DNA of 64,000 bases from assembly GCF_000340215.1 (NCBI RefSeq), contig NW_006921532.1, forward strand, positions 10,515,764 through 10,579,763. The letters run 5' to 3'. Below, one piece after another: positions 1 to 10,288 of the stretch (the first letter of the stretch is position 1; each line of letters opens with the position of its first letter). Origin of the DNA: Pseudocercospora fijiensis CIRAD86 (lineage: Eukaryota; Ascomycota; Dothideomycetes; Mycosphaerellales; Mycosphaerellaceae). The notes beneath the pieces were generated by a model. The model was not told the origin of the DNA. It did no database searches and saw nothing but the letters and a program-made list of their open reading frames with translations. The position numbers and the translations under genes are program-made.

Positions 1-39
1 ATCTTTAGATAGTAGTAACGCCGATATACACGCTAAATT

Positions 40-330
40 CGAGCACTATATAGTCCTATATCTTATCTATCTAGGTAGTGCCTTTAGCGGCTAGAATGTC
101 GATTATGAAGTCTCTTATATATAGCAGCACCTTCTTCGGTCGACCTAGTTTGCCTTTCTAGCTATACATAGTACTAGACACCTTTAGCTTGCGACTATAC
201 CGCTTAATAGCCGTAAACGACCCCCTTGTGTATTGCTTACGCTATAACAGCCATATATCCTTTGCCGACATGCCTTCTTCTAACAACTGGCCGATAATAG
301 CCTTATCTTGCTCGGTAAGAGGCGCTATAG
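40..330 (-). pseudogene. Degraded helix-turn-helix-like protein fragment
   Basis: On the minus strand a frame reads LTEQDKAIIGQLLEEGMSA, then a basic segment ending GKLGRPKK. The spacing resembles an N-terminal DNA-binding helix-turn-helix of a transposase or regulator. Interruptions are TAG at positions fitting Gln or Trp, as expected from RIP. No catalytic domain follows, and the window edge truncates it. The family is not recognised. Confidence 0.35.
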
Positions 331-639
331 CGGAAATAACGCGACGGTGAGGTACTACGGCGGCGGGGACAGGATAGGGCGGTAGAGACTCGGCGGAGCG
401 ACAGCAATAGTAGCAACAAGCAACAATACTAATTATTAGAACTATAGACTAGATACAGCGATAGCAATTGCTCGGTTTACTACTAAATTAGTATAAGAGG
501 TAAAGCCGATAGATGCGGCTTAAAAAGCTTAGGGTTTTTAAAATTAAGAATATCTAATAAGGATCTATCCTTACTCGGATTATCCCTATACCGACGGTGC
601 CTCCGGCGTTACTTCTTGCCTTCCCGTAGTAGACTATAC

Positions 640-2380
640 AAGTCTAACGGCGGAAAGGGCAAAGGCTAACCCTAAGTCGGCTTATAAGAGGAATTACCCG
701 GATCGAAGTTACTAGGTAGCGGTAGTAGAGGATCGTTAGGAGGATTACTAGGTAGATTGCTAGGAGGATTACTAGGCGGATTGCTAGGCGGATCGCCTAG
801 CGTAAACCCGCCCCGACGTAAGCGGCTATACCTACGGGTATTTATATATACGTCTACCCTCTACTAGTAATCGTATTAACCCGGGTTCGGCTAGGGCGGA
901 CTTAGCTCCCGCGTAGCTAATAGCGGAGAAATCGCCTATTCTATTAGAAAGTCTAGTACGACTTCGTTAAGATAGACTCCTCTCCGTCTAGCTAATTCGC
1001 GAAGATAATTACGACGCTAACGGTTTTGTTATATAGCGATATTCGCCCTATCGATCTCCTCGGTTATCTACGAGGCATCTACCGGGGTACGATATTAGAA
1101 ACGACTACGCGGCTCGTTAGCCTACGGGTCGGCGAGGCCGTCGTTTATTAGAGGCAATTAGCCGCGACCGATATCCTAGAACGGTAACGTCGACAGATCG
1201 GAAGGCCTAGTTAACGGTTCCTTAGGGGAAGTCTTAGGCAGAGGCCCCTTTAGCTTCTAAGGATTCTCGTCCGCTAGGTATCGTAGCTTAAGTAGCCTCT
1301 ATAAGAAAACCGATTTAAGCGAGCTATTAGGCGAACTAGGACGCTATTCCGGCGGCACGGTTGTTTCTACCGTAGTAATAGGCGAAACCGTAGGCCGCGG
1401 TAGAACTTAAGCCGGTCGGGCCGGTAGGCGCTACTCTGCTATAGGTAGTAGATAGATCTCCGGGTAGAATTAACGGTAATAGCGTAAATCGCGTACCGTT
1501 AGGAGCGCGGCTTTAAGCTCCTTAACCGATTTAGTTAGAATTCCTTTATCTACTACCTACTATCCTAAGAAGTTGTAACTATTAAGGGCGTCTAGGTAGA
1601 GTTCCTCGATTTTAGCCTATAGAGGCGGCGGATTTCCTACGAGCGGGTAATAGTATAGAACGTATAAGGCAAGCAAGTCGATTCGGCCGTACTTTGCCCT
1701 AAGCTAGGTCGCGAAGTTCTCGCTATAATCGACGTAGTTCTAAATATAGGAACAGATACGTAGGATATAGGGCTCTATATCTAGCAATCCGAGATTGCAG
1801 TACTAGGGCAGCGGTTAAACCGCTAGCTTAGCTGATTTCGAGGCTTCTACCGGAGTTAGAAGCGAGTCCGAAGGAGCTACGGTAAGCGAGTAAACTATTA
1901 GTAAGAGGGTAGAGGCGAGATAGTCTCTAGATAGAGGACAACAACGGAGAACCGACTAAAGGCGGAGGAGCGTAGCTTATTAGGGCAGGTCCTCCTAGGG
2001 AAAGCGGCTACCCCTAGACCTAAGTATAGTAGGCAATTGCTACTAAAGGTAGAAACTACTACTACTGTCTCCTCGGGGTACTAATAGGATCGCCGATAAG
2101 GCGCTCGCGCGTCGGTAGGGTATAGTGCGGAAGGGTAGTAAATCGAATAGGTACTGTCGTAACGGGTAGGAGTTAAATCGTAGTAATCGGCGGAAGATCG
2201 GTAGGACCCGTAGCTAATCGCGTCGATTCTCGTCGTAGCTATAACAACCGGGGTCGATTCGGGTAGAGGACTAGTAGTTAGTATAGAAGCTAACTAAGTA
2301 TTAAGCGAAGCTACTAAGTTGCTAGGCATACGGTTACAGTACGAAGGTATCGTAACGGTTATACGGTACAAAAGTTAATA
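640..2380 (-). pseudogene. RIP-degraded long coding frame with Pro-Pro-Ser-Asn repeats
   Basis: A long minus-strand frame is broken only by TAG/TAA. It contains a helical basic segment (RNYLRELARRRGVYLNEVV) and, near its end, a 12-bp minisatellite at about 733-800 encoding tandem PPSN units. A domain rich in aromatic and leucine residues lies upstream, around 1560-1760. The mix of a helical domain and a Pro/Ser-rich tail would suit a retroelement gag-like protein, but no zinc knuckle or polymerase is visible. I do not recognise the family; strand choice rests on the lack of non-RIP stops. Confidence 0.35.
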
Positions 2381-2539
2381 CATTCTCTAAGGTGCCGCGA
2401 GATAAGCTATCTATATAATAGTCCTACTATTAGTAGCAATAGCGACCGCAGCGGTCGATAGTAACCGCTGCCTGCTATCGTACATGCAATAGTGTTATAT
2501 CGTAACAATTACCTAGAATAATACCCTACTCGAGTAATC

Positions 2540-3768
2540 TATAAGTATAAAGACTAGGGTATATATCTGCCTATACTTATACCTATATAGAGCTCCTACC
2601 GTAAATGTAAGAAGCGCCTCTTCGAGAGCGAGTTATTTAATATGCCTAAGATAGAAATCGTAGTATATAATCTCTCTTCTACCTATATAATAGGCTAAAC
2701 TAATGCCTATAGATCTGCCTAAAAACTAACTAAGAGGCCGTACGTACCTATATAGGTAAGGTATTTTGTCGCATACCGGTAGGATCTAAGAACTTCGAGC
2801 GGTTTAAGGCTGCCTAGAAGAATGCCGATAGGTATATATAGTATTATACCTATACTACTAACTATTGCTAATACTATAATAGAAAAGATAAGGACGAAGA
2901 GACGCTAAAGGAGTTATACGAAGAGAAGGGCTTCTATAGTATATAACTCTGTCTTTACCTATACGTATACCTAAAGCTAATACCTTATAGACTATCTGCC
3001 GTAACACTACGGCTCTCGCTATATATATCGTCTATAGTATACGTAGCTCCCTACCTAGAGCTTTGCCTATACTAACGTATATATAGTATAAGGGAAAAGT
3101 CGAGTAGCCTAAGGAGAAGGATCGTAGTAGTCGGTATACGCCTAAGACTAAGACAAAAAAGTGCATTAGTAGGTTTAGGCAGATCTATAGGTATAGCTAT
3201 TTACTAATATGTCCCTTAGATTTCTTCGACAATGCCTAGGATCTGTACGAGGTTAAGTATAGCTATATCTTTACCCTTACCTTTGCCTATACTAATTCGT
3301 ATACAGCCCCGACGCCTTAGGTATACCGAGCAAGAGCAAAGCTAAGGGCAAAGCACCGGCTAAATCTGCCGAGACAATCGAAGACTCTAAGACTAAGTCT
3401 AAGCCTAAGTCTAATAGCGAGATATATATACTAATCTATGCCTATACCGCTAGTTATATACTAACTCAAATAGGCCCTTCGTTATCCGGCGCGGCAAGTA
3501 CGGTAAGGTATAAATAGTTACGTATATACCTTTACCTATACTAACGCCTATATAGATTGATTAGACTAAGGCTAACCGCGACTTCCGTACCGAGTTCCCC
3601 GAGGCTATAGTGCCTTACCTAGGTTGCTAGGCTAAGAAGGCTAAGAAGAGTAAGTCTAGAGCTTTAGCTATAGCAATGCCTATACTAACGCCTATAACAG
3701 ACTACAACCTCGGTGCCGATACCTACAACTATACTAAGAACTATAACGTCCTTATCCTTACGGGATAA
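2540..3768 (+). pseudogene. Unrecognised multi-intron gene, copy 1
   Basis: A spliced plus-strand gene in short exons. One reads IGKVFCRIPVGSKNFERF, another NRDFRTEFPEAIVPYLG, and the last ends YNVLILTG with TAA at 3766-3768. Exons are separated by short, similar A/T-rich introns whose 3' ends run close to CCTATACTAACGCCTATAG. A Lys/Ser-rich low-complexity exon lies at about 3320-3420. A homologous gene occurs at 24.7-25.3 kb plus 47.15-48.13 kb with the same exon order. The function is unknown; it may belong to another mobile element. Confidence 0.45.
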
Positions 3769-3922
3769 GGGTATAGATATAGGCATAGGCACGGGTATAG
3801 GATAAATATAGGATAATTATTGCCTATATAGGTACGTATATAAGTATAGAGCTAGCTACGGGTTAAAGGCCCCGGCTATAGTTAGACTTGAAATCTAACT
3901 ATAGCTAAATCTTCTCCGCACT

Positions 3923-4078
3923 CGTAACTTCCTATATACGCCGTACTATAGCTATAGGTCGCCTTTTATAATATCGTAACTTCCTATATACGCCGTACTA
4001 TAGCTATAGGTCGCCCTTTACAATATCGTAACTTCCTGTATACGCCGTACTATAGCTATAGGTCGCCCTTTATAATAT
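3923..4078. repeat. Three tandem 52-bp units
   Basis: Three near-identical 52-bp units start at 3923, 3975 and 4027 with CGTAACTTCCTATATACGCC. A fourth, partial start is at 4079. They follow the copy-1 gene directly. Confidence 0.85.
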
Positions 4079-4089
4079 CGTAACTGCTT

Positions 4090-4780
4090 TCGAGGCTTCT
4101 AGAGTCTAATAAAGGTAGCTTAACTAAAAAAAAAGGGGGATAACGAAAGGCTAGCGGTTATATCCTAGGAATAATAGAAGCTATACTAGTACTAATAAGT
4201 ACTAATAGCTAGAAACTAACAATAATTATATATATACTAGGATATATAGGTAGTAGAAGCTACAGTTCAGACGAATTAGTGTAGAAAGTTAGAAATAATA
4301 GGGGCTATATTAGTAAAGTTACCTAGATTAAAATAATTAATACTAGTATATAGCGGGTAGGTCCTTTTTAGTATAGATAGCTAGAATTTTATAACTGCTA
4401 GTTTTAGTCTAAAAGACCTAGAGATACTAATCGATATTATACTATAGCGTTACTAGTAGGCTGGTTTTTAGTATAGGACAGATGCTACTACTAGTACTAT
4501 ACCTATTCTCTAGTCTTTAGCTATAGTAGTAGGGCGTTATTATCCCCTACTATTAATAGAATAAAGGTATAGTCTTTAAAAAGTAGGTTTAGGTATTCTT
4601 TTCAAGTTAGCTATGTACTAGCGCTAGTACGTATCTTATAACGCCCTAAGGTCTATATACTGTTCTGTCGAATACGTTATATATATTTAATTATATAAAC
4701 GTATAGAAGTAGTAGTACTCTAGTTTAATACTACCTTGTATTAATTTATATATATATATATATATATACTACCGTATAGG
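4090..4780. other. A/T-rich stretch without recognisable features
   Basis: Dense TA steps and TAG stops on both strands, with a short (TA)n run near 4745-4770. No frame could be followed and no repeat boundary was found. Confidence 0.5.
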
Positions 4781-4929
4781 CCTATATACCGACTAACTGA
4801 TATTAAACTATATCTTAATCTCTAGCGTAGCCTAGTATCGGCCCTCGTATTACTCGAGGGACAATACGCTACTTACCCGCTTTCCGGCTAATAGTACTAT
4901 TCTATCGGGTATAGTCTACGGATCTAACC

Positions 4930-5509
4930 TGCTTTTTTAGTTTAGTATACTAAGGTCGGCGAGGTATGTTTCTAACTAGTATCGAATTGCTCTAATACTA
5001 TGCTATACTTTGAACGTAGCGAGCTGGATATATAGCTAATCGTATAGATATAGGTACTTTAGCTAGATATTACCTACCCGCTCGCCTGTACTAAATAGGA
5101 CAGTATAGGCTATAACCTAGAGATAATCGGCTTTCTATACCAGTAGGCCGGGAAGGGTAATAGTACTTATATCTACTACTTTAAAGTCGGTAGCAATCGC
5201 ACTACTACTAGTGCCTATTTCTATTTTATAGGTTAGTTTAATAATAAGGATTTGCTACTCGATCGTATATATCTAGAAGACTAGTTTGTATACCTGCTAT
5301 ACGATCTAATTCTAGCTAATACTAAGGTCGCTAACTATATTATATTTCCGAATAGTAGTATATTAGACTAGGACGCTAGTAAGGCTCGTGCTATTACTAT
5401 AGTCCGCGGCGTAGACGAGTAGTATATCAATAGTATCTAGAGAAGTATGTTTTACTATAACGAAAATATTTAGCTACCGCTAACTAGGCAACCCTAAGTA
5501 GTACTATAA
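4930..5509 (+). pseudogene. Unrecognised coding frame ending at 5509
   Basis: A plus-strand frame with only TAG/TAA interruptions includes YIYYFKVGSNRTTTSAYFYF and later ARAITIVRGVDEQYINSI. It runs to TAA at 5507-5509. The steady amino-acid composition and absence of TGA in this frame argue for a real RIP-hit gene. It ends 64 bp from the outer end of hAT fragment A. No family recognised. Confidence 0.35.
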
Positions 5510-7079
5510 ACGTTTACTATAGTTGGCCTAAGATAGTATTATATACTATCGTAGGTTAGCGTACTAGCATTGCTATACCCCGTAGTAGTTCGGGTTAGTT
5601 TGGTTTAGTTTACTAAGCCGAAATTCTAGGATAGTTTAAGTTAGTTTACTAAGCAACTACAGGAGTAGCAGGTTAGAACTATAGAATTAGTCGGTTTCTA
5701 ACAAGTATAGGAATATATACGTAACTTAAAGCAAGCCCTTTTTAAGACTAGTACTAATAGAATTTTCGAAGACTTTTATTTCGGACGTCTAATAAAGCAT
5801 AATATACCACACACATACCTAGAGAGTATTTACAGCGCGCTATATAGCGCCGTATAATAGCGGTATATTTTGTATACAGAAACGCTTACAGAGGAAACCA
5901 AGAACATCCATCCTACTAGAACATCTATCCTACCTACTACTATCTCGAATTTAGACATTCTAATTCTCAAGAATACAATCTAGGGCTTCAAAATCCTTAC
6001 CTATAGTCGTAACGCGATTTACGTAGATAGCTATAAGGACAATAGCTAAAATAGTATTAGTATAGTTCGAAAAGAGGTAGTAGAATTTAGTAGGAAATTC
6101 TACCTAGATATCTTCCGCAGTTACTACTTTAATAGTAATAATACTACTATACATAGTCTAACTATCTAGTATAAAGACCCGGCTAGAGGTACTAGCTATA
6201 GTAATCTTATAAGTAACCTAACTCTATTACTAGGAAATATAATAAATATCTATACTACGGTAGGCTATACTAAATAAGCTAGCTATTTAGTAGGAACAGG
6301 CCTACTACCGTCTCTATATACCGGCTCCGAGTGCCGACTATGCCTCCAGATTTAACTCCCCCCTATCTCGAAGGCTAAGGTACCGAGTAGAAACCCTATA
6401 CCTTATATTTACTCGGTTATCGCGGAGCGCTTATAAGTAAGATATTAAAAAGTATATAAAATATACGAGAAGAGTATCCTAGGATATAGGTCGTTAGTAA
6501 ATAATAGTAGTACGCCTAGTTATTTATATAGTACGTTACTCCAAACGACTAGGAGCCTATATTATCTCGTACTTCGCTTATAAGACTATATTATATACGA
6601 CCGGGTAAGTATAGTAGGGAGGTAGAGGTAGTATCTTAGGACGAGGCTTCTATATATCTTAGAATCTCTTATACGGGCTATACGTTCTTCTTCGTTAGAC
6701 TCGTAGATAGAGTCGTCGCTAGACTCTACTAACTTATACTATCGATCTCCTCCCTAGTTGTCCTAGCTATACGAGTAGCGGTAAGCGATAATACCTAGAT
6801 CGTATAACGATCTCTCTTCTTCTTTAGTTATATATACTTCTACTTCTTAGTATAGTTAAACTACGAATACTATCGAGGCAAGCCGGGATATAGAAAGAAA
6901 CTAGTCTAAATATAGCTCGTCTCCGTAATAATCGAGTAAACATAAGGCGCTAGGTTTCTACTTCGGACCTTATATCTAGGTATAACGCGGGAATAAAACT
7001 AGGAGTATAGCCGGTATATATAGCTAGTAAAAGGATGCGAAAATAGGCCTCCTCCTAGGTTAATATAACGACTAAATAC

Positions 7080-8433
7080 AAATCCTAATTAATCCGCTAT
7101 AAACCGACGCCGAATCTTAGCTAGAAGCTATATATTTTTACATTAAAGAGCAACCCGCTTCGTATAGATAGTAAGGAGGTTAGAAAGCTTAAACTCGGTT
7201 ATAAGAAATATCTAGGGTTGCGATAGTCTACTTTACCCCTCGCCTACGCTCGGGGATTTAAACTATACGTAAAGTCGCACTTTCTTAGTAGGCTATACGT
7301 AAAAGTCGATAATAGCACTATTATAGAGTAAATATAATAGGAAACTAAATATAAGTACGATAAGAGATAAGAAATAGTAGATTTCCGGTATATTAGTAAC
7401 TAGTAAATTGCGACTAAGGACCTTAATCCGGCCTCTTAGCAAAACTCTAGTCTACTATATAATCGATTACTTTATGTATCGGCCTATATGTCTATTATGT
7501 AATCTACTACCCTCCCCGCCCTCTCTGCCTTAGTTAACCGCTTAGTACGTATCCTCTTTATATTTTCGCCCTTTTTACGCCCTATACCGAGTTTTCTATA
7601 CTCTTTATATACTAGAAAGAAAAAATACGAGGAATACGCGCCTTATAATAAGGTAGACTAGCTTGCTAAGGATTATATAAGAAAACGGCGATAGTAAGGT
7701 CTATAGCTATAATATACTCGGATAAGGCTATATATATAATATTTAGACTCGCGGTTCCTTACTATACCTACCTAGATATCCGAATAGGACTAGAATATAC
7801 GATTATATCGAGGTTTACGTATAGCCTACTAAGAAAGTGCGATTCTATATATAGTTGAAATCCCCGCGACTACGGGGTAAAGTATAACTAACGAAACCCC
7901 GGATACCTCCGTAGCTTTCGAGAGATTACTAATCGCCTTAGCCGTAAATTATATACTAGACTTAAAATCTAATATAATTACTTAGACGAGTCGCTAGAAC
8001 GGAGTTATAGAGATTAAAAGCTCGGTCTACCTTTTATCTTAGAATAGCCGGATCTCGCGAAGGGTAATAGTACCCGGTTTAAGGCGCCGCTTCTTTATCG
8101 TCTAAACCTACCTTTTACCCTTTTTTATAGAAGAATAGCTTTTCTTCGTAATAGTCTTCGTCTGTCTACCTTTTTAGCTACTCTATCCTTCTTATATCTA
8201 CCTAAAGTATTCTTATTTCGTAGTACTGTTTTCCGAGGAACCCCCTTCCCTTATATATACTATATATAGTATTCCTCTTCCGATTTTTCGTTCTCGCTAC
8301 AGTCTTCCTATACCTAGCTTACTTTACTCTTACTCTATTCTAAGTTCTAAAGGTATCTTTATATACGTTTAGGCGACGAAGGTATATCGCTAAGACCTAG
8401 AAAATTAATAAGCCTATAATTGTAAAGAGATAT
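7080..8433 (-). pseudogene. Histone H3-like gene 1, copy A, split by a MITE
   Basis: From an ATA at 8433 (aligned with ATG in copy C) the frame gives a long basic N-terminal region. It continues KKRRLKPGTI, then LREIRLF and a TELLI.....PF*RLV block, matching the H3 alpha-N/alpha-1 region, where TAG replaces the CAG of FQRLV. The frame is cut at 7904 by a 693-bp MITE and resumes at 7208 with the alpha-2 to alpha-3 region, ending near 7080. It is also hit by RIP. The H3 assignment is strong; function is surely lost in this copy. Confidence 0.75.
7211..7903. mobile_element. 693-bp mariner-like MITE inserted at TA
   Basis: The left end TCTAGGGTTGCG...CTTTACCCC and the inverted right end TCCGGGGTTTCG...CTTTACCCC pair over about 90 bp, through a shared CGCACTTTCTTAGTAGGC. 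TA flanks both sides (7209-7210 and 7904-7905), and uninterrupted homologues of the target are present at 16.2 and 43.75 kb. No transposase frame is visible inside, so it is probably a non-autonomous Tc1/mariner-type element. It inserted into H3-like gene 1. Confidence 0.75.
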
Positions 8434-8802
8434 TTATACTTCTTATACTCTAGACTAAATAGTCTTCTATTAAACCGTCCTAGTCGGTTATTGTTAGATT
8501 CGTAATTAGGATAGTCCGCGTCCTTACTAGGAAGTCCGAAGTATTATAGAATATCTCTTTACGATTATAGGCTTATTAATTTTCTAGGTCCTAGCGATAT
8601 ACCTTCGTCGCCTAAGCGCGTATAAAGATACCTTTAGAGCCTAAAGGGCAAGGTTAAAGCAAGCTAAGTATAGGGAGACCGTAGCGAGAACGATATATCG
8701 GAAGAGTAAGACTCTCCGTAGTATATATAAGGGAAGGGGGTTCCTCGGAAAACAGTACCGAACAATAAGAAGGCCTTAGATAGATAAGAGAAAGCTAAAA
8801 AG

Positions 8803-8999
8803 TGTAAGAAGGGTATATTAGTAGGTAGATAGGGTAGTAGTAGGTACGAGTAGTATTCGATAAGGAGCTAGGAGGAGAGGGAGGAAGGCAGGTAAGTTAG
8901 CCTATTGCTAAGCGCCAAGCCCTGCCTAAGGCACTAAGACCCTAGCTTTACTTAGCCTAGTTATATACTAATCACGTATAGCCTCTTTAGCCCTAATAT
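8803..8999 (-). repeat. 3' LTR of chromovirus copy M
   Basis: 197 bp, starting TGTAAGAAGG on the plus strand (element end CCTTCTTACA, so the CA end is intact here) and ending GCCCTAATA. Adjacent internal sequence TATGCTTCCCTTCTA is the reverse complement of a polypurine tract. Confidence 0.9.
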
Positions 9000-9009
9000 A
9001 TGCTTCCCT

Positions 9010-10230
9010 TCTAAAGGCCGCGCCCTCGTAGCCTGTCTGTATTCTGCGACCTCTGTTGCCGCTAACTTAGCAAGTCTAATAAGCTGCTTAGCCCGCGCTA
9101 AATTAAACACTTAACTACCTAATTATATAACTATATCAAACCTTACCTCTAATATAGCACAATGTCTAACCCTAACTACGCTATCCCTATATACAATAAA
9201 CTATAAAGTAATATATATCTATAAGAATTAAGGGCCTTCGACTAGTTGTAATACGAGCGCGTCTTCCCTACTATAATAGGTAGACGTACGAGGTATTGCA
9301 GCCCTACCTCCGCTCTAAGTAATATCGTACCGAGTTCTTTGCGTCTACTCTTAAAAGACCTAGCAATGTCCGCTTCCGAGGGTTTATCCGCTTCCAAGGG
9401 TTATTGTTCTTGTTATTCGTAGTCTCGCTAGCCCTAATTAGCTAGGTTTAGTAGCCTTTAAGTGTTAATCTTATCTTATCTTTTTAAAAAACACAGCTCG
9501 TCTAGTTTCTATAGGTAAAGGCTATTATAAGTGCAGTAGTAGAGGTTCGCCTCGCTTAAAGGGTCGGAAAGATCGAGGAGTAACCTATTATCCGCAAGAT
9601 CGACCCCGGCTAGCTTAGCTCTATAGTTTTGCCCTTAGTTAGTTAATCTATTAAGCTACTTAATCCTTTTAAGCCTTAATATTTTGACTTAGCCTTAAAG
9701 TTTTAATCAAAGTTTTAATTAAAGGTGCCTTAGGCTCGTAGTGTAGGTAAGGTTGTGTCTATAGGCGTAGTAATAATAGCAAGTAATGTTAATAATAGCG
9801 GCGCTAGCCGTCTTAGCGCTAACTTTACCTTACTTCTGATTTCCTTCTTTAACTAATAACAACTTAGCAACACTGTTACTAACATAGCTATATCCTTCCT
9901 TTCTTAAATAGTAATATACTCTACAATACTATTACTAATATAGCTACGCCGGCTGCGCCGTCGTTATTATTATTATTACTAATATTATTCGCCTACGCGC
10001 GCGCCGCCTCTATCGACCGCCTAGGCCTTAGGGCCCCGATAGGACGTAGAAACAAGAGGGGCGCTAAGAGGAGGGTCTTATAGGGTATGCTAGTAAGGAG
10101 GTAGATTCCTTAAAAGAGTAGGCGATTAGTTAACAGTTATAGCGCGTTTGTTAACGCTCGGTACGCATCTACTATAGTAGTATAGTCTTATTGTCCTTTA
10201 TTACTAACAATTGCTTGCCTCTAATTAGTT
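9010..10230 (-). other. Internal 3' region of chromovirus M between pol and LTR
   Basis: About 1.2 kb with no followable frame. It matches 56830-57930 of copy P in the opposite orientation, so it belongs to the element, as a 3' untranslated segment or a lost reading frame. Confidence 0.6.
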
Positions 10231-10233
10231 AGC

Positions 10234-10258
10234 TAATAGCACCCCGGGGGTAGTATTA
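10234..10258. promoter_or_regulatory. GC-rich palindrome downstream of pol (copy M)
   Basis: TAATAGCACCCC-GGGGGTAGTATTA, a near-perfect inverted repeat about 30 bp after the pol stop. The equivalent in copy P is at 56799-56822. It is related to the palindromes at the ORF boundaries of the 12.3-kb element. Role unknown: RNA hairpin or protein site. Confidence 0.7.
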
Positions 10259-10288
10259 ATCCTAGGCTTAGTAGTAACATTATAGGCA

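Larger units (their letters stand above)
5574..8510 (-). mobile_element. hAT-type histone-H3 element, fragment A (inverted)
   Basis: The left edge TATACCCCGTAGTAGTTCGG matches the terminus of the complete element at 25313 with one mismatch. The fragment then follows the right half of that element in reverse: an H3-like 2 remnant (about 5880-6090, with the intron and AIYAK-type end), the intergenic part, and H3-like 1 (7080-8433). The 5' part of H3-like 2 and the whole terminal reverse-strand frame seen in the other copies are missing. It meets fragment B head-to-head near 8510. The 8 bp outside its terminus do not match those outside B, so A and B are not one clean insertion. Confidence 0.7.
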
